51,076 bases of DNA from contig JANRKN010000167.1 in the NCBI GenBank assembly GCA_033763435.1, forward strand, positions 1 to 51,076, given 5' to 3'. Origin of the DNA: JANRKN01 sp033763435. GTDB lineage: Bacteria > Planctomycetota > Phycisphaerae > Phycisphaerales > UBA1924. The notes beneath the pieces are model-generated. The model did no database searches, was not told the origin of the DNA, and saw only the letters and a program-made list of their open reading frames with translations. This document shows positions 23,439 through 32,309 of this stretch, in pieces. Position 1 is the first letter of the stretch; every line of letters starts with the position of its first letter. The position numbers and the translations under genes were made by a program.

Positions 23439-24227
23439 ATGGCCCGAAAGAAGCCTTCAACGCCCGAGCCGGCACCCCGCAAGGGCGCGCGGCGCATGGC
23501 CGATGTCTCGCCCGCGCTGTTGCGCAAGCTCGAATCGGGCCAGATCGAGGCGATGTCGCTGGCCGAGATCCTGAAGATCGATACGCGTGCGCTGTGCCGA
23601 TCGGTGCTGCCAAGCGTGCCCGCACGGGCGTGGGAGGCGATCGATCCGGCGCTGGGCATCACGCAGCGATTGCTCACGGGCGCGCGGATTGCCGTCGAAC
23701 ATCTCGGGCCCAAGGCCGCGTTCGACGCACTGACGGACCACACGAGCGACACGGCGCGGGGGCTGGCGTGCTACGCGCTGGGTGTGCGTGAGTGGCCCCT
23801 GGACAAGAAGCTCCGCGCGATCGTGCCCCTGGCCGACGACCGCAACTCGGGTGTGCGTGAGTGGGCGTGGATCGCGCTTCGTCCGGCGGTCGCCACGGAG
23901 CTTGAGCGCGCGATCGAGCTGCTCGAACCCTGGACGCGGGAGCGATCGGCGAACCTTCGCCGCTATGCGAGCGAGATCACGCGCCCCCGCGGCGTGTGGT
24001 GCGCCCACCTGACCGCGCTCCGCGCCGACCCCGCGCCCGGCCTGCGGATCCTCGAACCTCTGCGCGCGGACACGACCAAGTACGTGCAGGACTCGGTCGC
24101 CAACTGGCTCAACGACGCGGGCAAGGACGCACCCGCGTTCGTGCGATCCGTCACGGCGCGCTGGGCGAAAGAGTCCCCGGGCGAAGCGACCGCGCGGATC
24201 ATCCGCCGTGCGATGCGGAACCTGTGA
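23439..24227 (+). CDS. DNA alkylation repeat (AlkC/AlkD-like) HEAT protein
   Basis: 262 residues from ATG 23439, with GGAG directly upstream. After a short basic head the chain consists of helical HEAT-like repeats. The C-terminal half (RRYASEITRPRGVWCAHL, LRILEPLRADTTKYVQDSVA, NWLNDAGKDAPAFVRSVTAR W) matches the most conserved part of AlkC/AlkD-type DNA alkylation repeat proteins, which remove positively charged alkylated bases such as 3- and 7-methyl purines. Catalytic residues cannot be assigned by eye. It ends 6 bp from the convergent SDR gene. Confidence 0.8.
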   Translation: MARKKPSTPEPAPRKGARRMADVSPALLRKLESGQIEAMSLAEILKIDTRALCRSVLPSVPARAWEAIDPALGITQRLLTGARIAVEHLGPKAAFDALTDHTSDTARGLACYALGVREWPLDKKLRAIVPLADDRNSGVREWAWIALRPAVATELERAIELLEPWTRERSANLRRYASEITRPRGVWCAHLTALRADPAPGLRILEPLRADTTKYVQDSVANWLNDAGKDAPAFVRSVTARWAKESPGEATARIIRRAMRNL

Positions 24228-24233
24228 GCGCGC

Positions 24234-25022
24234 TTACGGATAATCCTGCCGCGTGGGGCGGATCAGAATGTCCGACACGTGCACGTGCGCGGGCTGGGCG
24301 GCGATGAACGCGATCGCGCGCGCGATGTCTGCGGGCTCGAGCACCGGGCCCAGCATTTCGACCGTCTGCGCGTACCACTCGGGCTTGTACCCCGCGACGC
24401 CCTGAAACTCGCTTGTCACGAACCCGGGCTCGACCAGCGTGACGCGCACGCCCTTGGGCCCAAGCTCCCGGCGAGTGCCCTCGGCCAGGGTCTGCACCGC
24501 GGCCTTGGTGCACGAGTAAAAGCTCGAGAACGGCGAGACGTGCCGGCCGACCACCGAACCGAGGATGATGATGTCGCGGGGCGCTTTCGTCCACGCGCCG
24601 CGGAGCGTCACGTCGCTGTCCGCGAATCGCGCGAGCATGCGGGGCGCGATCGCGCGGATCTGCCGCGAGACGCCCAGAATGTTGGTGCGGATCATCTCGT
24701 CCCACTGCGCCGCGTCGCTGGTGATGGCCGTGCCGCCCAGCCCCCGGCCCGCGTTGGCGACGAGCAGGTCCGCGTCGGTGCCGAAGTTCTTCACGCAGGC
24801 GTGCGCGAGGTTCTCGACGACGCCCGCGTCGGCGCAGTCGCCCGCGACGATCGCCGAGGCTCCTTTCGGAAGCTCCGCCGCCAGTGCGCGGAGGCGGTCC
24901 TCGCGCCGGGCGTTGAGGACCACCCGGCAGCCCCGCGACGCAAGCTCGCGCGCGGTCGCCTCGCCGATGCCCGCCGAGGCGCCCGTCACGATCGCGATCC
25001 GGCCCTGCAAGTCCTGGTTCAT
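24234..25022 (-). CDS. Short-chain dehydrogenase/reductase (classical SDR)
   Basis: NAD(P)-dependent oxidoreductase of unknown substrate. 262 residues. VTGASAGIGEATARELA is the Rossmann TGxxxGxG motif, DLLVANAGRG the NAG motif, ILGSVVG carries the catalytic Ser, and SSFYSCTKAAVQTL the Tyr-xxx-Lys pair. RVTLVEPGFVTSEFQG is the usual PG motif. Residues after the first strand (NARREDR) suggest NADP(H) preference. It is divergent from moxR, and TACGCT ends 6 nt before its ATG. No pathway is indicated by neighbours. Confidence 0.9.
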   Translation of the reverse strand: MNQDLQGRIAIVTGASAGIGEATARELASRGCRVVLNARREDRLRALAAELPKGASAIVAGDCADAGVVENLAHACVKNFGTDADLLVANAGRGLGGTAITSDAAQWDEMIRTNILGVSRQIRAIAPRMLARFADSDVTLRGAWTKAPRDIIILGSVVGRHVSPFSSFYSCTKAAVQTLAEGTRRELGPKGVRVTLVEPGFVTSEFQGVAGYKPEWYAQTVEMLGPVLEPADIARAIAFIAAQPAHVHVSDILIRPTRQDYP

Positions 25023-25028
25023 GGGCCA

Positions 25029-25034
25029 AGCGTA
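25029..25034 (-). promoter_or_regulatory. -10 hexamer of a predicted leaderless SDR promoter
   Basis: TACGCT on the minus strand, exactly 6 nt before the SDR ATG; no Shine-Dalgarno. Confidence 0.55.
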
Positions 25035-25076
25035 CGGGCTTCCGCGCCTGACAGGCGTCCGCGGCCTTCGGGCCGA

Positions 25077-25082
25077 TACGAT
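25077..25082 (+). promoter_or_regulatory. -10 hexamer of a predicted leaderless moxR promoter
   Basis: TACGAT, exactly 6 nt before the GTG start of moxR at 25089. It is almost the same hexamer as the divergent SDR promoter 43 bp away. Confidence 0.55.
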
Positions 25083-25088
25083 CCGGGC

Positions 25089-26150
25089 GTGAACGAACCC
25101 ACACCTCAGGCGGTGCAGCAGCAGGCCGAACAGTTCAGGCGCGACTACGCCGCTGTGCGCGAGCAGATCGGACGAGTCGTCGTCGGACAGGACGAGGTCG
25201 TCGACGGCGTGCTCACGTGCCTCTTCTGCGGCGGGCACGTACTGCTCGAGGGTGTCCCGGGCATCGGTAAGACGCTGCTCATCCGCACCCTCTCTCGCGC
25301 GCTCTCGCTGAGCTTCTCGCGCGTGCAGTTCACGCCCGACCTCATGCCCGCCGACATCTCGGGCACGACGATCTTCGCCGAGCTGGACGTGGGCGAGGGC
25401 AAGAAAGAGCGCGGCTTCCGCTTCCAGCCCGGACCCGTGTTCGCACAGATCGTGCTGGCCGACGAGATCAACCGCGCGACGCCCAAGACCCAGTCCGCGC
25501 TGCTGGAGGCGATGGCCGAGCGCAGCGTGACCGTCGGCGGCACGACGCACGCGCTCCCCTCGCCGTTCCTCGTGATGGCGACGCAGAACCCGATCGAGCA
25601 GGAAGGCACCTATCCGCTCCCCGAGGCGCAGCTCGACCGGTTCTTCTTCAAGCTGCTCGTCACGATGTCGGGCCGGGCGGACTTGGCGCGGATCCTTGAC
25701 AGCACGACCGCTAACGACGCGGGCGAGGTGGCGCCCGTGCTGGACTCGGCGCGGATCATCTCGCACCAGAAGCTGGTGAGGCAGGTCGCGATTGCGCCGC
25801 ACGTCCGCGACTTTGCCGTGAGGCTCGTGCTCGCGACGCACGCGGGCGCGGTGGGCAGAGCGGGGCTCGACGCGGCGGAGAGTTTCTCGACGCCGATGGT
25901 GCGTCAGTACGTGCGTCTGGGCGCTTCGCCCCGCGCGGCGCAGACGCTCGTGCTCGCGGGCAAGTGCCGCGCGCTGGTCGATGGCCGCGCCGCCGTGTCC
26001 ATCGACGACCTCCGCGCCGTGGCTCCCGCGAGCCTGCGCCATCGACTGATCATGAACTTCGAGGCCTCCGCCGAGGGCGTCTCACCCGACGACGTCGTCG
26101 CCAACCTCGTCCGCACGCTGCCCGTCGAGGCGCCGGGCGTCCCCGCATGA
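25089..26150 (+). CDS. MoxR-family AAA+ ATPase
   Basis: 353 residues. Walker A GVPGIGKT (55-62), Walker B IVLADEINRA, sensor 1 MATQNPIEQEGTYPLPEAQLDRF (the MoxR signature), and a C-terminal lid with SPRAAQTLVLAGKCRAL. MoxR ATPases act as chaperones that mature or insert partner proteins and usually sit with DUF58 and VWA genes. Here the next gene is a lipoprotein overlapping by 4 nt, DUF58 is absent, and a VWA gene lies 3.4 kb away on the other strand. GTG start with the leaderless-type promoter. Confidence 0.93.
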   Translation: MNEPTPQAVQQQAEQFRRDYAAVREQIGRVVVGQDEVVDGVLTCLFCGGHVLLEGVPGIGKTLLIRTLSRALSLSFSRVQFTPDLMPADISGTTIFAELDVGEGKKERGFRFQPGPVFAQIVLADEINRATPKTQSALLEAMAERSVTVGGTTHALPSPFLVMATQNPIEQEGTYPLPEAQLDRFFFKLLVTMSGRADLARILDSTTANDAGEVAPVLDSARIISHQKLVRQVAIAPHVRDFAVRLVLATHAGAVGRAGLDAAESFSTPMVRQYVRLGASPRAAQTLVLAGKCRALVDGRAAVSIDDLRAVAPASLRHRLIMNFEASAEGVSPDDVVANLVRTLPVEAPGVPA

Positions 26151-27976
26151 ACCCCCGCGGCGCGCTCACGCTCCTGGCGTGCACCGTCGCGGCGCTCTCG
26201 GGCTGCACGCCCTCGAACTCCGCCCGCAACGACACACCGCCCCGCACACCGCCGCGCACACCCACCGTCCTCAGCGCGCGCGAGCCGCGCATCGACGCGA
26301 TCTTCGGACGCGAGCTGGTCGTGCCCGTCGGCGTCGTCGGCGCTTCGGGGCGCGTCGCGTGGACGCTCGGCGGCTCGGCGCCCGTCGAGATCGACCCGCG
26401 CACGCCCCTGCGCGCCAAGCTCGACGACGGGCGCGACGTCCCCGCCTCGCTCTGGTATCTCTCGGCCTCGCGCGAGCCCCGCGCCCCCGGAGCGAGCGAT
26501 CGCGCGGGCAGCGATCAGAAGCTCAGCGTGGATGAACGTTGGATGGCCGAGCGGTCCGACGTGCTCTCGTGGTCGGCCTCACGCGCGACTCCCGACGAGC
26601 CCCCGCCGCGCGATGCCGTCGTGCTCCTCCGCGCTTCGCTGCCCGAAGAGGGACTGGGCCTTGGCCTCTGGCTCAACGGCCTGCGCCACGACGTGCAATG
26701 GCTCATGCCGATCGCCGATACCGACGAATCCTCGCGTGGCGCGCTGCGCCCCACCGCGCCCGCGCCCGCGCTGGGCGATTCGCTCGCAGGCGAAGGCCTC
26801 CGCAGGATCGTCGCGCGCGAGGCCTCGCACCCCACGCGTCGCTGGCGCGCGCGACTCACCATCGATGGCCTCGGCCCCGCCGACCTTGCCGCGCAGCCGA
26901 TGAATGATCCCGTTGTCGAGGCCCTTGCGGCCCACAACGACGAGCGCTGGCGCGTGGCGCTCGTGCGGCTCTGGAACGCCGACCCTGATCTTGCCGGGCG
27001 CGTGCGCTTCGCGCTCGCGGGCGTGATCGACTTCGGCGAAGACCCGCGCCTCTCGGGCCCCGCCTTCCGCTGGATGCCCGCGTGGGCGCCCGACGACGCG
27101 CGCCTCGAGGAACTTCGCAGCGCGCTGCTCGCGCGCGACGCTACGCCCGCCGAACTGCGCCGCGAGGCCGAGCGATTTCTCGACCGAAGGCCCGCCCTCG
27201 CCGCGACGATCATCGACGCGGGCGGACTCTCAGACGCCGACTCAGGCCAGCCGATCACGACCGCCGCGATCGTGAACCTGGGCCCGCAGCGCTCACTGGC
27301 GTGGCTCACCTCGGGTCAGGCGCGCCCGCGCGAGCTGGCAACGCTCGAATCCCTCGCCGCAGGCAAGCTCGCATGGTGGCCCGACGAACCCCGCACCCAG
27401 CCGGGCGAGATCCAGGCCCACGTCGGCGGCGCCGAGCGCGCGCTCCGCACCGGGCCCACGCGGTTCTCTGTCAGGCCGCCCGGCCTCACGCTCGCGCCGA
27501 TGGAGCCCGAGATCACGATGCCCTTGTTTCTGGGCGATGCGCCCGCGGCGCCCGACGCCTCGGGCGTGCGCGCCGTGCTGCAGCGAGAACGCGCGGGCTG
27601 GGTGTTGGTCGTCCGCTGCGCGACCGAGCGCACGGCAGGCCCCGCCGCGGGCGAGGAAGTTCGGCTCTGGCTCGGCAAGTCGGGCCGGGGCGCGACGCTC
27701 ATCGCTGCCTCGCCCGCGATGCGCACAGGACCCGGCGCCCCCGGGCCGGGATCCGCGCCCGAGTCCGTCCGCGTCAGCGTGACCGAGGGCGAGTGGGCCG
27801 CGGCGATCCGCATCCCCAGCGGCGCGATCGAGCCCGATGGCACACTTCGGCTGGGCCTCGAACGCGCGGGCCCGCGGGGCGAGCGTTGGTCCTGGCCCAG
27901 CGCGATGTTCCCCTGGCAGGCCGACCCGGGCCGCGCGGCGCTCGACCTGCGCGCGTGGGGCGGGCTCGAGCCCTGA
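26147..27976 (+). CDS. Large putative lipoprotein coupled to moxR
   Basis: 609 residues. The signal LTLLACTVAALSGC ends in a lipobox with Cys20, followed by a Pro/Thr-rich linker. The mature part shows no domain I can name: a beta-rich first half (LVVPVGVVGASGRVAWTLGG), a helical middle rich in Ala/Arg (DDARLEELRSALLARDATPA), and a beta-rich end (WVLVVRCATERTAGP, AAIRIPSGAIEPDGTLRLGL). The ATG overlaps the moxR stop (ATGA), so it is likely a client or partner of the ATPase. It ends 6 bp from the convergent phosphatase gene. Confidence 0.75.
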   Translation: MNPRGALTLLACTVAALSGCTPSNSARNDTPPRTPPRTPTVLSAREPRIDAIFGRELVVPVGVVGASGRVAWTLGGSAPVEIDPRTPLRAKLDDGRDVPASLWYLSASREPRAPGASDRAGSDQKLSVDERWMAERSDVLSWSASRATPDEPPPRDAVVLLRASLPEEGLGLGLWLNGLRHDVQWLMPIADTDESSRGALRPTAPAPALGDSLAGEGLRRIVAREASHPTRRWRARLTIDGLGPADLAAQPMNDPVVEALAAHNDERWRVALVRLWNADPDLAGRVRFALAGVIDFGEDPRLSGPAFRWMPAWAPDDARLEELRSALLARDATPAELRREAERFLDRRPALAATIIDAGGLSDADSGQPITTAAIVNLGPQRSLAWLTSGQARPRELATLESLAAGKLAWWPDEPRTQPGEIQAHVGGAERALRTGPTRFSVRPPGLTLAPMEPEITMPLFLGDAPAAPDASGVRAVLQRERAGWVLVVRCATERTAGPAAGEEVRLWLGKSGRGATLIAASPAMRTGPGAPGPGSAPESVRVSVTEGEWAAAIRIPSGAIEPDGTLRLGLERAGPRGERWSWPSAMFPWQADPGRAALDLRAWGGLEP

Positions 27977-27982
27977 CGGATC

Positions 27983-29503
27983 TCAGTCCGGCTTGACGGG
28001 CGCGTGCGGGTCGACCTCGCGCGACAGCTTCATGTCGGGCAGCTTGGGCAGCGCCAGCGCCGAGGTCACGAGCGTGTGCAGCTCGATGTTGTCGATGAGC
28101 GGCTTGAGGTGCTCGCTCCCGGGCCCGAGCGCCGTGACCTCGACAAGGTCCGCCGTGTGGTTGGGCGAGAGGAACGCCACGCCGAACATGTTCGCCACGA
28201 CCGCGCCCAGCGCCAGCGGCACCGAGTTGTTGAGGTCAAACCCGTTCACGCGCTGGCCCTGCGCCGCCCGCATCACCCAGTCGCGGTCCTCGGGCCTCAG
28301 CTCACCGCCGATCGCTGTTTCGGTGAAGCCCAGCAGTGCCTTGACGCGCTCGGCGGGCGGCGCGCCCTTGAAGTCGGCGTCCACCTTGCTGATCGCCCAG
28401 TCGAGCGTGTGCGTGAAGCGCGGGATGCGCGCGAACATCTCGGCGCCCGGCTTGCCGTACACCGTCAGCGCGGGGTTGGCGTTGCCGTGGTCGGTCGTGA
28501 TGACCAGCAGTGTGTCGTCGCGCCCGTCCATCCAGCGCAGCACCGTCTCGATCGCATCGTCGAACGCGAGCAGATCGAACAGCATCGCGGGCAGGTCGTT
28601 GGAGTGTGCGCCGTGGTCGACGCGCCCGCCCTCGATCTGCATCACGAACCCGCGGTCCTTCTTCTCGAGCCTCCTGAGCGCGAGTTCGGTCATCTCCGCG
28701 AGCGAAGGGTCGCGCTTGGCCTCGGCCTTGGCGCGCCGATCCAGCTCAAAGTCCACGTGGCTCTTGGCGAAGATCCCCAGCAGCTTCTCCGCGCCCGCGG
28801 GGGCTTTGAGGAGTTCGTCGCGCGTGCGCACGACGGTCCAGTCCTTGTGGTCAGCGAGCAGTTCGTCGGGAAAGTGCCGCGCGCCGCCACCCAGGATCAC
28901 GTCCGCGCCGCGCTCGAGCTGCTGGCGCGCGATCTCGTTCTCAAGCGAGCGCCTGGGGACGTTCGTGATGAACGAGGCGGGCGTCGCGTGCGTGACGCGC
29001 GTCGTCGTAACCAGCCCCGTGCCCCGGCCATCGGCCCGCGCGCGCACCAGCAGCGGCGCGGGCGTCCGCGCGTCGGGCGTCCAGTTCACCGCGTCGTTGT
29101 TGATGTGCTCGCCGATGCCCCACGCCGAGCCCGCGGCCGCCGAATCCGTCACCCACCCGTCGGCGGCGTACGTCGTCATGCTCGCGCGCCTCACGCCCGG
29201 CTTGCCCCACAGCCCGCACCAGCGCATCGAGCGCCCAAGGTTCGCCCGCGCGTACATCTCGCCCAGCGAGAGCGTGCTCGTGCTCATGCCGTCGGCGACC
29301 ATGAAGATCACGTTCTTCGCCGGGCCCGCCGAAGCCCCCACCGACGCCGACCGGCTCGTCCGCACCGCGGGCGCCGCGCTGGCCGCGCCGGAAAGCCCGA
29401 GCCCCATCCCCACGCCGACGCCGATCCCCGCGCCCAGCACGCCGCGGCGCGAGACGGTCAGCCGTTCAGTCGGACGCAAAGAGTGCGTGGGCGTATCGCT
29501 CAT
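27983..29503 (-). CDS. Alkaline phosphatase (PhoA family), Tat-exported
   Basis: 506 residues. The N-terminus has a twin-arginine signal (VSRRGVLGAGIGVGVGMGLG). Metal and catalytic sites are present: VADGMS (metal Asp71), WVTDSAAAGSA (nucleophile Ser121), QIEGGRVDHGAHSND and ITTDHGNAN (zinc ligands), and SPNHTADLVEVTALGPGSE (last His). This hydrolyses phosphate monoesters outside the cytoplasm to supply phosphate. It is the third gene of rlmE - VWA - phosphatase with a 17-nt gap. No pho box could be identified with confidence. Confidence 0.9.
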   Translation of the reverse strand: MSDTPTHSLRPTERLTVSRRGVLGAGIGVGVGMGLGLSGAASAAPAVRTSRSASVGASAGPAKNVIFMVADGMSTSTLSLGEMYARANLGRSMRWCGLWGKPGVRRASMTTYAADGWVTDSAAAGSAWGIGEHINNDAVNWTPDARTPAPLLVRARADGRGTGLVTTTRVTHATPASFITNVPRRSLENEIARQQLERGADVILGGGARHFPDELLADHKDWTVVRTRDELLKAPAGAEKLLGIFAKSHVDFELDRRAKAEAKRDPSLAEMTELALRRLEKKDRGFVMQIEGGRVDHGAHSNDLPAMLFDLLAFDDAIETVLRWMDGRDDTLLVITTDHGNANPALTVYGKPGAEMFARIPRFTHTLDWAISKVDADFKGAPPAERVKALLGFTETAIGGELRPEDRDWVMRAAQGQRVNGFDLNNSVPLALGAVVANMFGVAFLSPNHTADLVEVTALGPGSEHLKPLIDNIELHTLVTSALALPKLPDMKLSREVDPHAPVKPD

Positions 29504-29520
29504 GAGTGGTCTCGAAGAAA

Positions 29521-31590
29521 TCAGACAGGCGTGCCGGGGGCTTCAGACGCAGCGGGCGGCGTTCGGATCCGCGAGCGCGCCGCGAGCAGGAACCATTCCA
29601 GAATAAGCAGCGCCGCCGCGGCCAGAACGCACCACACCCAAACTTCACGCCGCGTGGGCTCGCCCGCGCCCGCGGCCGTCCGCCCGCCCAGCCGAACCTC
29701 CGACACGCTCGTCAGCCCCGACTCGAGCTCATCCATCGCGTTCACCGCGACCGGCGGCACGCCCTCGGCCCGGTACACCCCCGCGCGCTCGGCCACGCCC
29801 AGCGACACGCGCTCGCCCGACGGACCCGACACCAACTCCGCGAACTCGCGCGCGCCGTCCACTCCCGGGGCCGTTGAAAGCTCGGCACGCATGCGCAGCG
29901 GCGGACTCTGACTCAGCCTGCCCGCGGGCGGCGCGACTTCGATCGCCTGCCCCGCGCCGAACGCAACCGACGAGCGCTCATCCAACGAGCCCGTGCCCGA
30001 GCCGAGCAGATCGACCGCGCGCGCCAGAAAAATCGCGAGCGAGGGCTGCGTCGCCCAGTTGGAATCCGCGAGCGAAAGCCCGACCGCGATCGACCGGGGC
30101 CCATCCGCAGGCTCGACCAGCGCGGCGATCGTGCCCTCTTCGATCGTCAGAAGGTCCGTCACGCGCGCCCCGGCGACCGTTTCCACGCGCGCATACCCCC
30201 GGAACACCAGCGTGTCGAGCGTGAGATCGCGCAGCAGCGGGTGCGAGCGCGCCCACGAGAGAGGCGAGCGCACGCGCGAGGTTTCGTCGCTCGCGATCAG
30301 CCGCGCGCCCCGGAGCGTGCCCGAAGTCCGAGAGAAGATGAGCGAGGGAATCGGGTCGGGCGTGTCGGGCGCGGCGCCGTCGTGCACGACCAGGTCGCCC
30401 CGCGTCGCCGCGTCAGCGCGCGCCGCGAGCCATTGCGCCGGGCTCATCACCCTCAGCGAGAGCGGACGGAGTTCCTCGAGAATGTCGCGGATGAGAAACT
30501 CCGACGCGGGCGCCTCGCCCTGCATCACCGCGCCGCTGGGGCGTACGAGTGTGATCGCGGGTCGCGCGGGCGCGGGGAGCCAGAGCGCCGCGCGGTCGTC
30601 GGCGCTCAGCACATCGGGCCTCACCAGCGCCAGTTCCAGCAGCCCCGAGCCCGGCGCGGAGATCGTGAACGCATCCGACGCCTCGCCCGGCTCGGTCGCG
30701 CTCGCGCGCGCGGCAATCCGCACAGGCCTGCGCGCGACCTCAGCGCCGTCGAGCGTCACGCGCACCAGCGCCGACTCTTCGCGCCCCGAGGCGTTGACGA
30801 GCCTGAAGAACACCCGCACCCGCGCGGGCTGCTCGAAGTCGCGCCTCGCGGCCAGGGCGACAAACCCCGCGTTGTCGCTCGCGCTGTCGGGCCCCGGCCC
30901 CACGCGCTCAACGCGCAGCACCGCGTTCCCCAGCGACCCCGCACGGACCAGATCCTCCGCGCGGTAGTTCGCATCGGTGAACAGCACGACCTGCACGGGC
31001 TCGGTGTCGTCCTCGCTGCCCGCCTGCGCGACCGTCAGCGACTCGATCAGCCGCGTCATCGCGCGCAGGTCCGCGGGCTGGTCGGTGGGCGTCACCGACG
31101 CAAGCGCCGAGGCCACCGCCGCGCGGCTGTCCGTGAAGCCTGTCAAGATCCGAGGCTCCGCGGCAAAGGCCACCACCGCCGCCGAAGCCCCCGACAGCGT
31201 CCCGCCCTGCTCGCGCGCACGCTCGAGCGCGACCTCGAGCCTGGACCGCCCCTCGGTCTGGTCGCGCGCGGACATCGACGCCGAGCGATCGATCAGCAGG
31301 ATCCAGCGCCCGCCCGAGAGCCCGACGTCGGGCAGCGCGGGCCGCGCGATCGCCCCGGCGATCAGCAGCACAATGACCACATGCAGCAGAAACAGCAGCG
31401 ACAGCGGCACCCATCGCAGCGGCACGTTCACCTGTTCGTCGCGCAGCGCCTGACGCCAGAGAAACGACGCCGTCACCCGCGCAGGCCGACGCCGCAGCTT
31501 CAGCAGATACATCACGACCAGCAGAGGCAGCGCGATCCCCGCGGCGAGCACGCCCGCGAGTGGATCGAGAAACGTCAGTCCCGCGGGCAT
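29521..31590 (-). CDS. BatA/VWA-domain membrane protein
   Basis: 689 residues. The N-terminus is the aerotolerance (BatA) module: TM1 (AAGIALPLLVVMYLL), KLRRRPARVTASFLWRQALR and TM2 (LSLLFLLHVVIVLLIAGAIA). A von Willebrand A domain follows, with the MIDAS start LLIDRSASMS (Asp101). A long extracytoplasmic region ends with one TM helix (VLAAAALLILEWFLLA). Such proteins usually work with a MoxR ATPase. The start is 3 nt after the rlmE stop. The moxR gene at 25089 is close but on the opposite strand, so the two units may be functionally linked though separately transcribed. Confidence 0.85.
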   Translation of the reverse strand: MPAGLTFLDPLAGVLAAGIALPLLVVMYLLKLRRRPARVTASFLWRQALRDEQVNVPLRWVPLSLLFLLHVVIVLLIAGAIARPALPDVGLSGGRWILLIDRSASMSARDQTEGRSRLEVALERAREQGGTLSGASAAVVAFAAEPRILTGFTDSRAAVASALASVTPTDQPADLRAMTRLIESLTVAQAGSEDDTEPVQVVLFTDANYRAEDLVRAGSLGNAVLRVERVGPGPDSASDNAGFVALAARRDFEQPARVRVFFRLVNASGREESALVRVTLDGAEVARRPVRIAARASATEPGEASDAFTISAPGSGLLELALVRPDVLSADDRAALWLPAPARPAITLVRPSGAVMQGEAPASEFLIRDILEELRPLSLRVMSPAQWLAARADAATRGDLVVHDGAAPDTPDPIPSLIFSRTSGTLRGARLIASDETSRVRSPLSWARSHPLLRDLTLDTLVFRGYARVETVAGARVTDLLTIEEGTIAALVEPADGPRSIAVGLSLADSNWATQPSLAIFLARAVDLLGSGTGSLDERSSVAFGAGQAIEVAPPAGRLSQSPPLRMRAELSTAPGVDGAREFAELVSGPSGERVSLGVAERAGVYRAEGVPPVAVNAMDELESGLTSVSEVRLGGRTAAGAGEPTRREVWVWCVLAAAALLILEWFLLAARSRIRTPPAASEAPGTPV

Positions 31591-31593
31591 CGG

Positions 31594-32259
31594 TTACGAA
31601 CCCCAGCCCGGCTTGGGCGCGGGCCTGGGCGGCGCGACATTCACCGGGCGCTCGGCCGCGCGCGGCGCGCCGCCCTGATATCGCTTGCCCACGATGAAGA
31701 TCTCCTTCGACACATCGCGCGAGGCCCGGGGCTTGGTCGCCGAAACATCCTCAAAGAGCCCCCGACACTCGCGGAGCAGCTCCGGAAACTCCCCGCCCTC
31801 GAGCACCTTCATGCACAGGTGCCCGCCCGGCCTCAGCACGCGCGACGCCACCTCAAGCACGCGTCGGCACAGCCTCACCGAGAGCATGTCATCCCCGTGC
31901 CCCGACGTCGAGGGCGCCATGTCCGACAGCAGCACGTCCACACGCTCGCGCCCCGCGGGCAGCGCCTGCGCGGGCTCGATCGCGAACGCGTCCGCCACGA
32001 ACGTCCGAACGTTGGGCGCGATCGGGTGCGCGACCTCCTGCAAATCCAGCCCCACCACCAGCCCGTGCGGCCCAACCAGCTCCGAAGCCACCTGCAGCCA
32101 GCTCCCCGGCGCGCAACCCAAGTCGATCACCGCGTCCCCAGGCCGGATCAGCTTGCGCTTCTCCTGAATCTCCAGAAGCTTGTACGCCGAGCGCGCGAGA
32201 TACCCTTCGGCCTTGGCCTTCTTGAAGAACTCATCATGCAGTACGCGCGGCTTGGGCAC
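31594..32259 (-). CDS. rlmE: 23S rRNA (uridine-2552-2'-O)-methyltransferase (FtsJ)
   Basis: Methylates the A-loop of 23S rRNA during 50S assembly. 221 residues. SAYKLLEIQEK gives the first catalytic Lys, VIDLGCAPGSWLQVASE the SAM site, LLSDMAP the catalytic Asp, CMKVLEG the second Lys, and SKEIFIVGKRY the Glu, so the K-D-K-E tetrad is complete. A Pro-rich tail (NVAPPRPAPKPGWGS) extends the family length. GTG 32259 was chosen because the upstream frame looks non-coding and TACCCT ends 6 nt before it. First gene of the operon with the VWA protein and phosphatase. Confidence 0.92.
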   Translation of the reverse strand: MPKPRVLHDEFFKKAKAEGYLARSAYKLLEIQEKRKLIRPGDAVIDLGCAPGSWLQVASELVGPHGLVVGLDLQEVAHPIAPNVRTFVADAFAIEPAQALPAGRERVDVLLSDMAPSTSGHGDDMLSVRLCRRVLEVASRVLRPGGHLCMKVLEGGEFPELLRECRGLFEDVSATKPRASRDVSKEIFIVGKRYQGGAPRAAERPVNVAPPRPAPKPGWGS

Positions 32260-32265
32260 GCCCAG

Positions 32266-32271
32266 AGGGTA
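32266..32271 (-). promoter_or_regulatory. -10 hexamer of a predicted leaderless rlmE promoter
   Basis: TACCCT on the minus strand, 6 nt before GTG 32259. It decides the start among several possible upstream codons. Confidence 0.5.
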
Positions 32272-32297
32272 CCCCCTCACCACACATCCCGATCCAC

Positions 32298-32303
32298 TAT
32301 CCT
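32298..32303 (+). promoter_or_regulatory. -10 hexamer of a predicted leaderless DinB-family promoter
   Basis: TATCCT, 6 nt before ATG 32310. The intergenic region to rlmE is only 50 bp, so the two promoters overlap. Confidence 0.55.
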
Positions 32304-32309
32304 CGCGGC

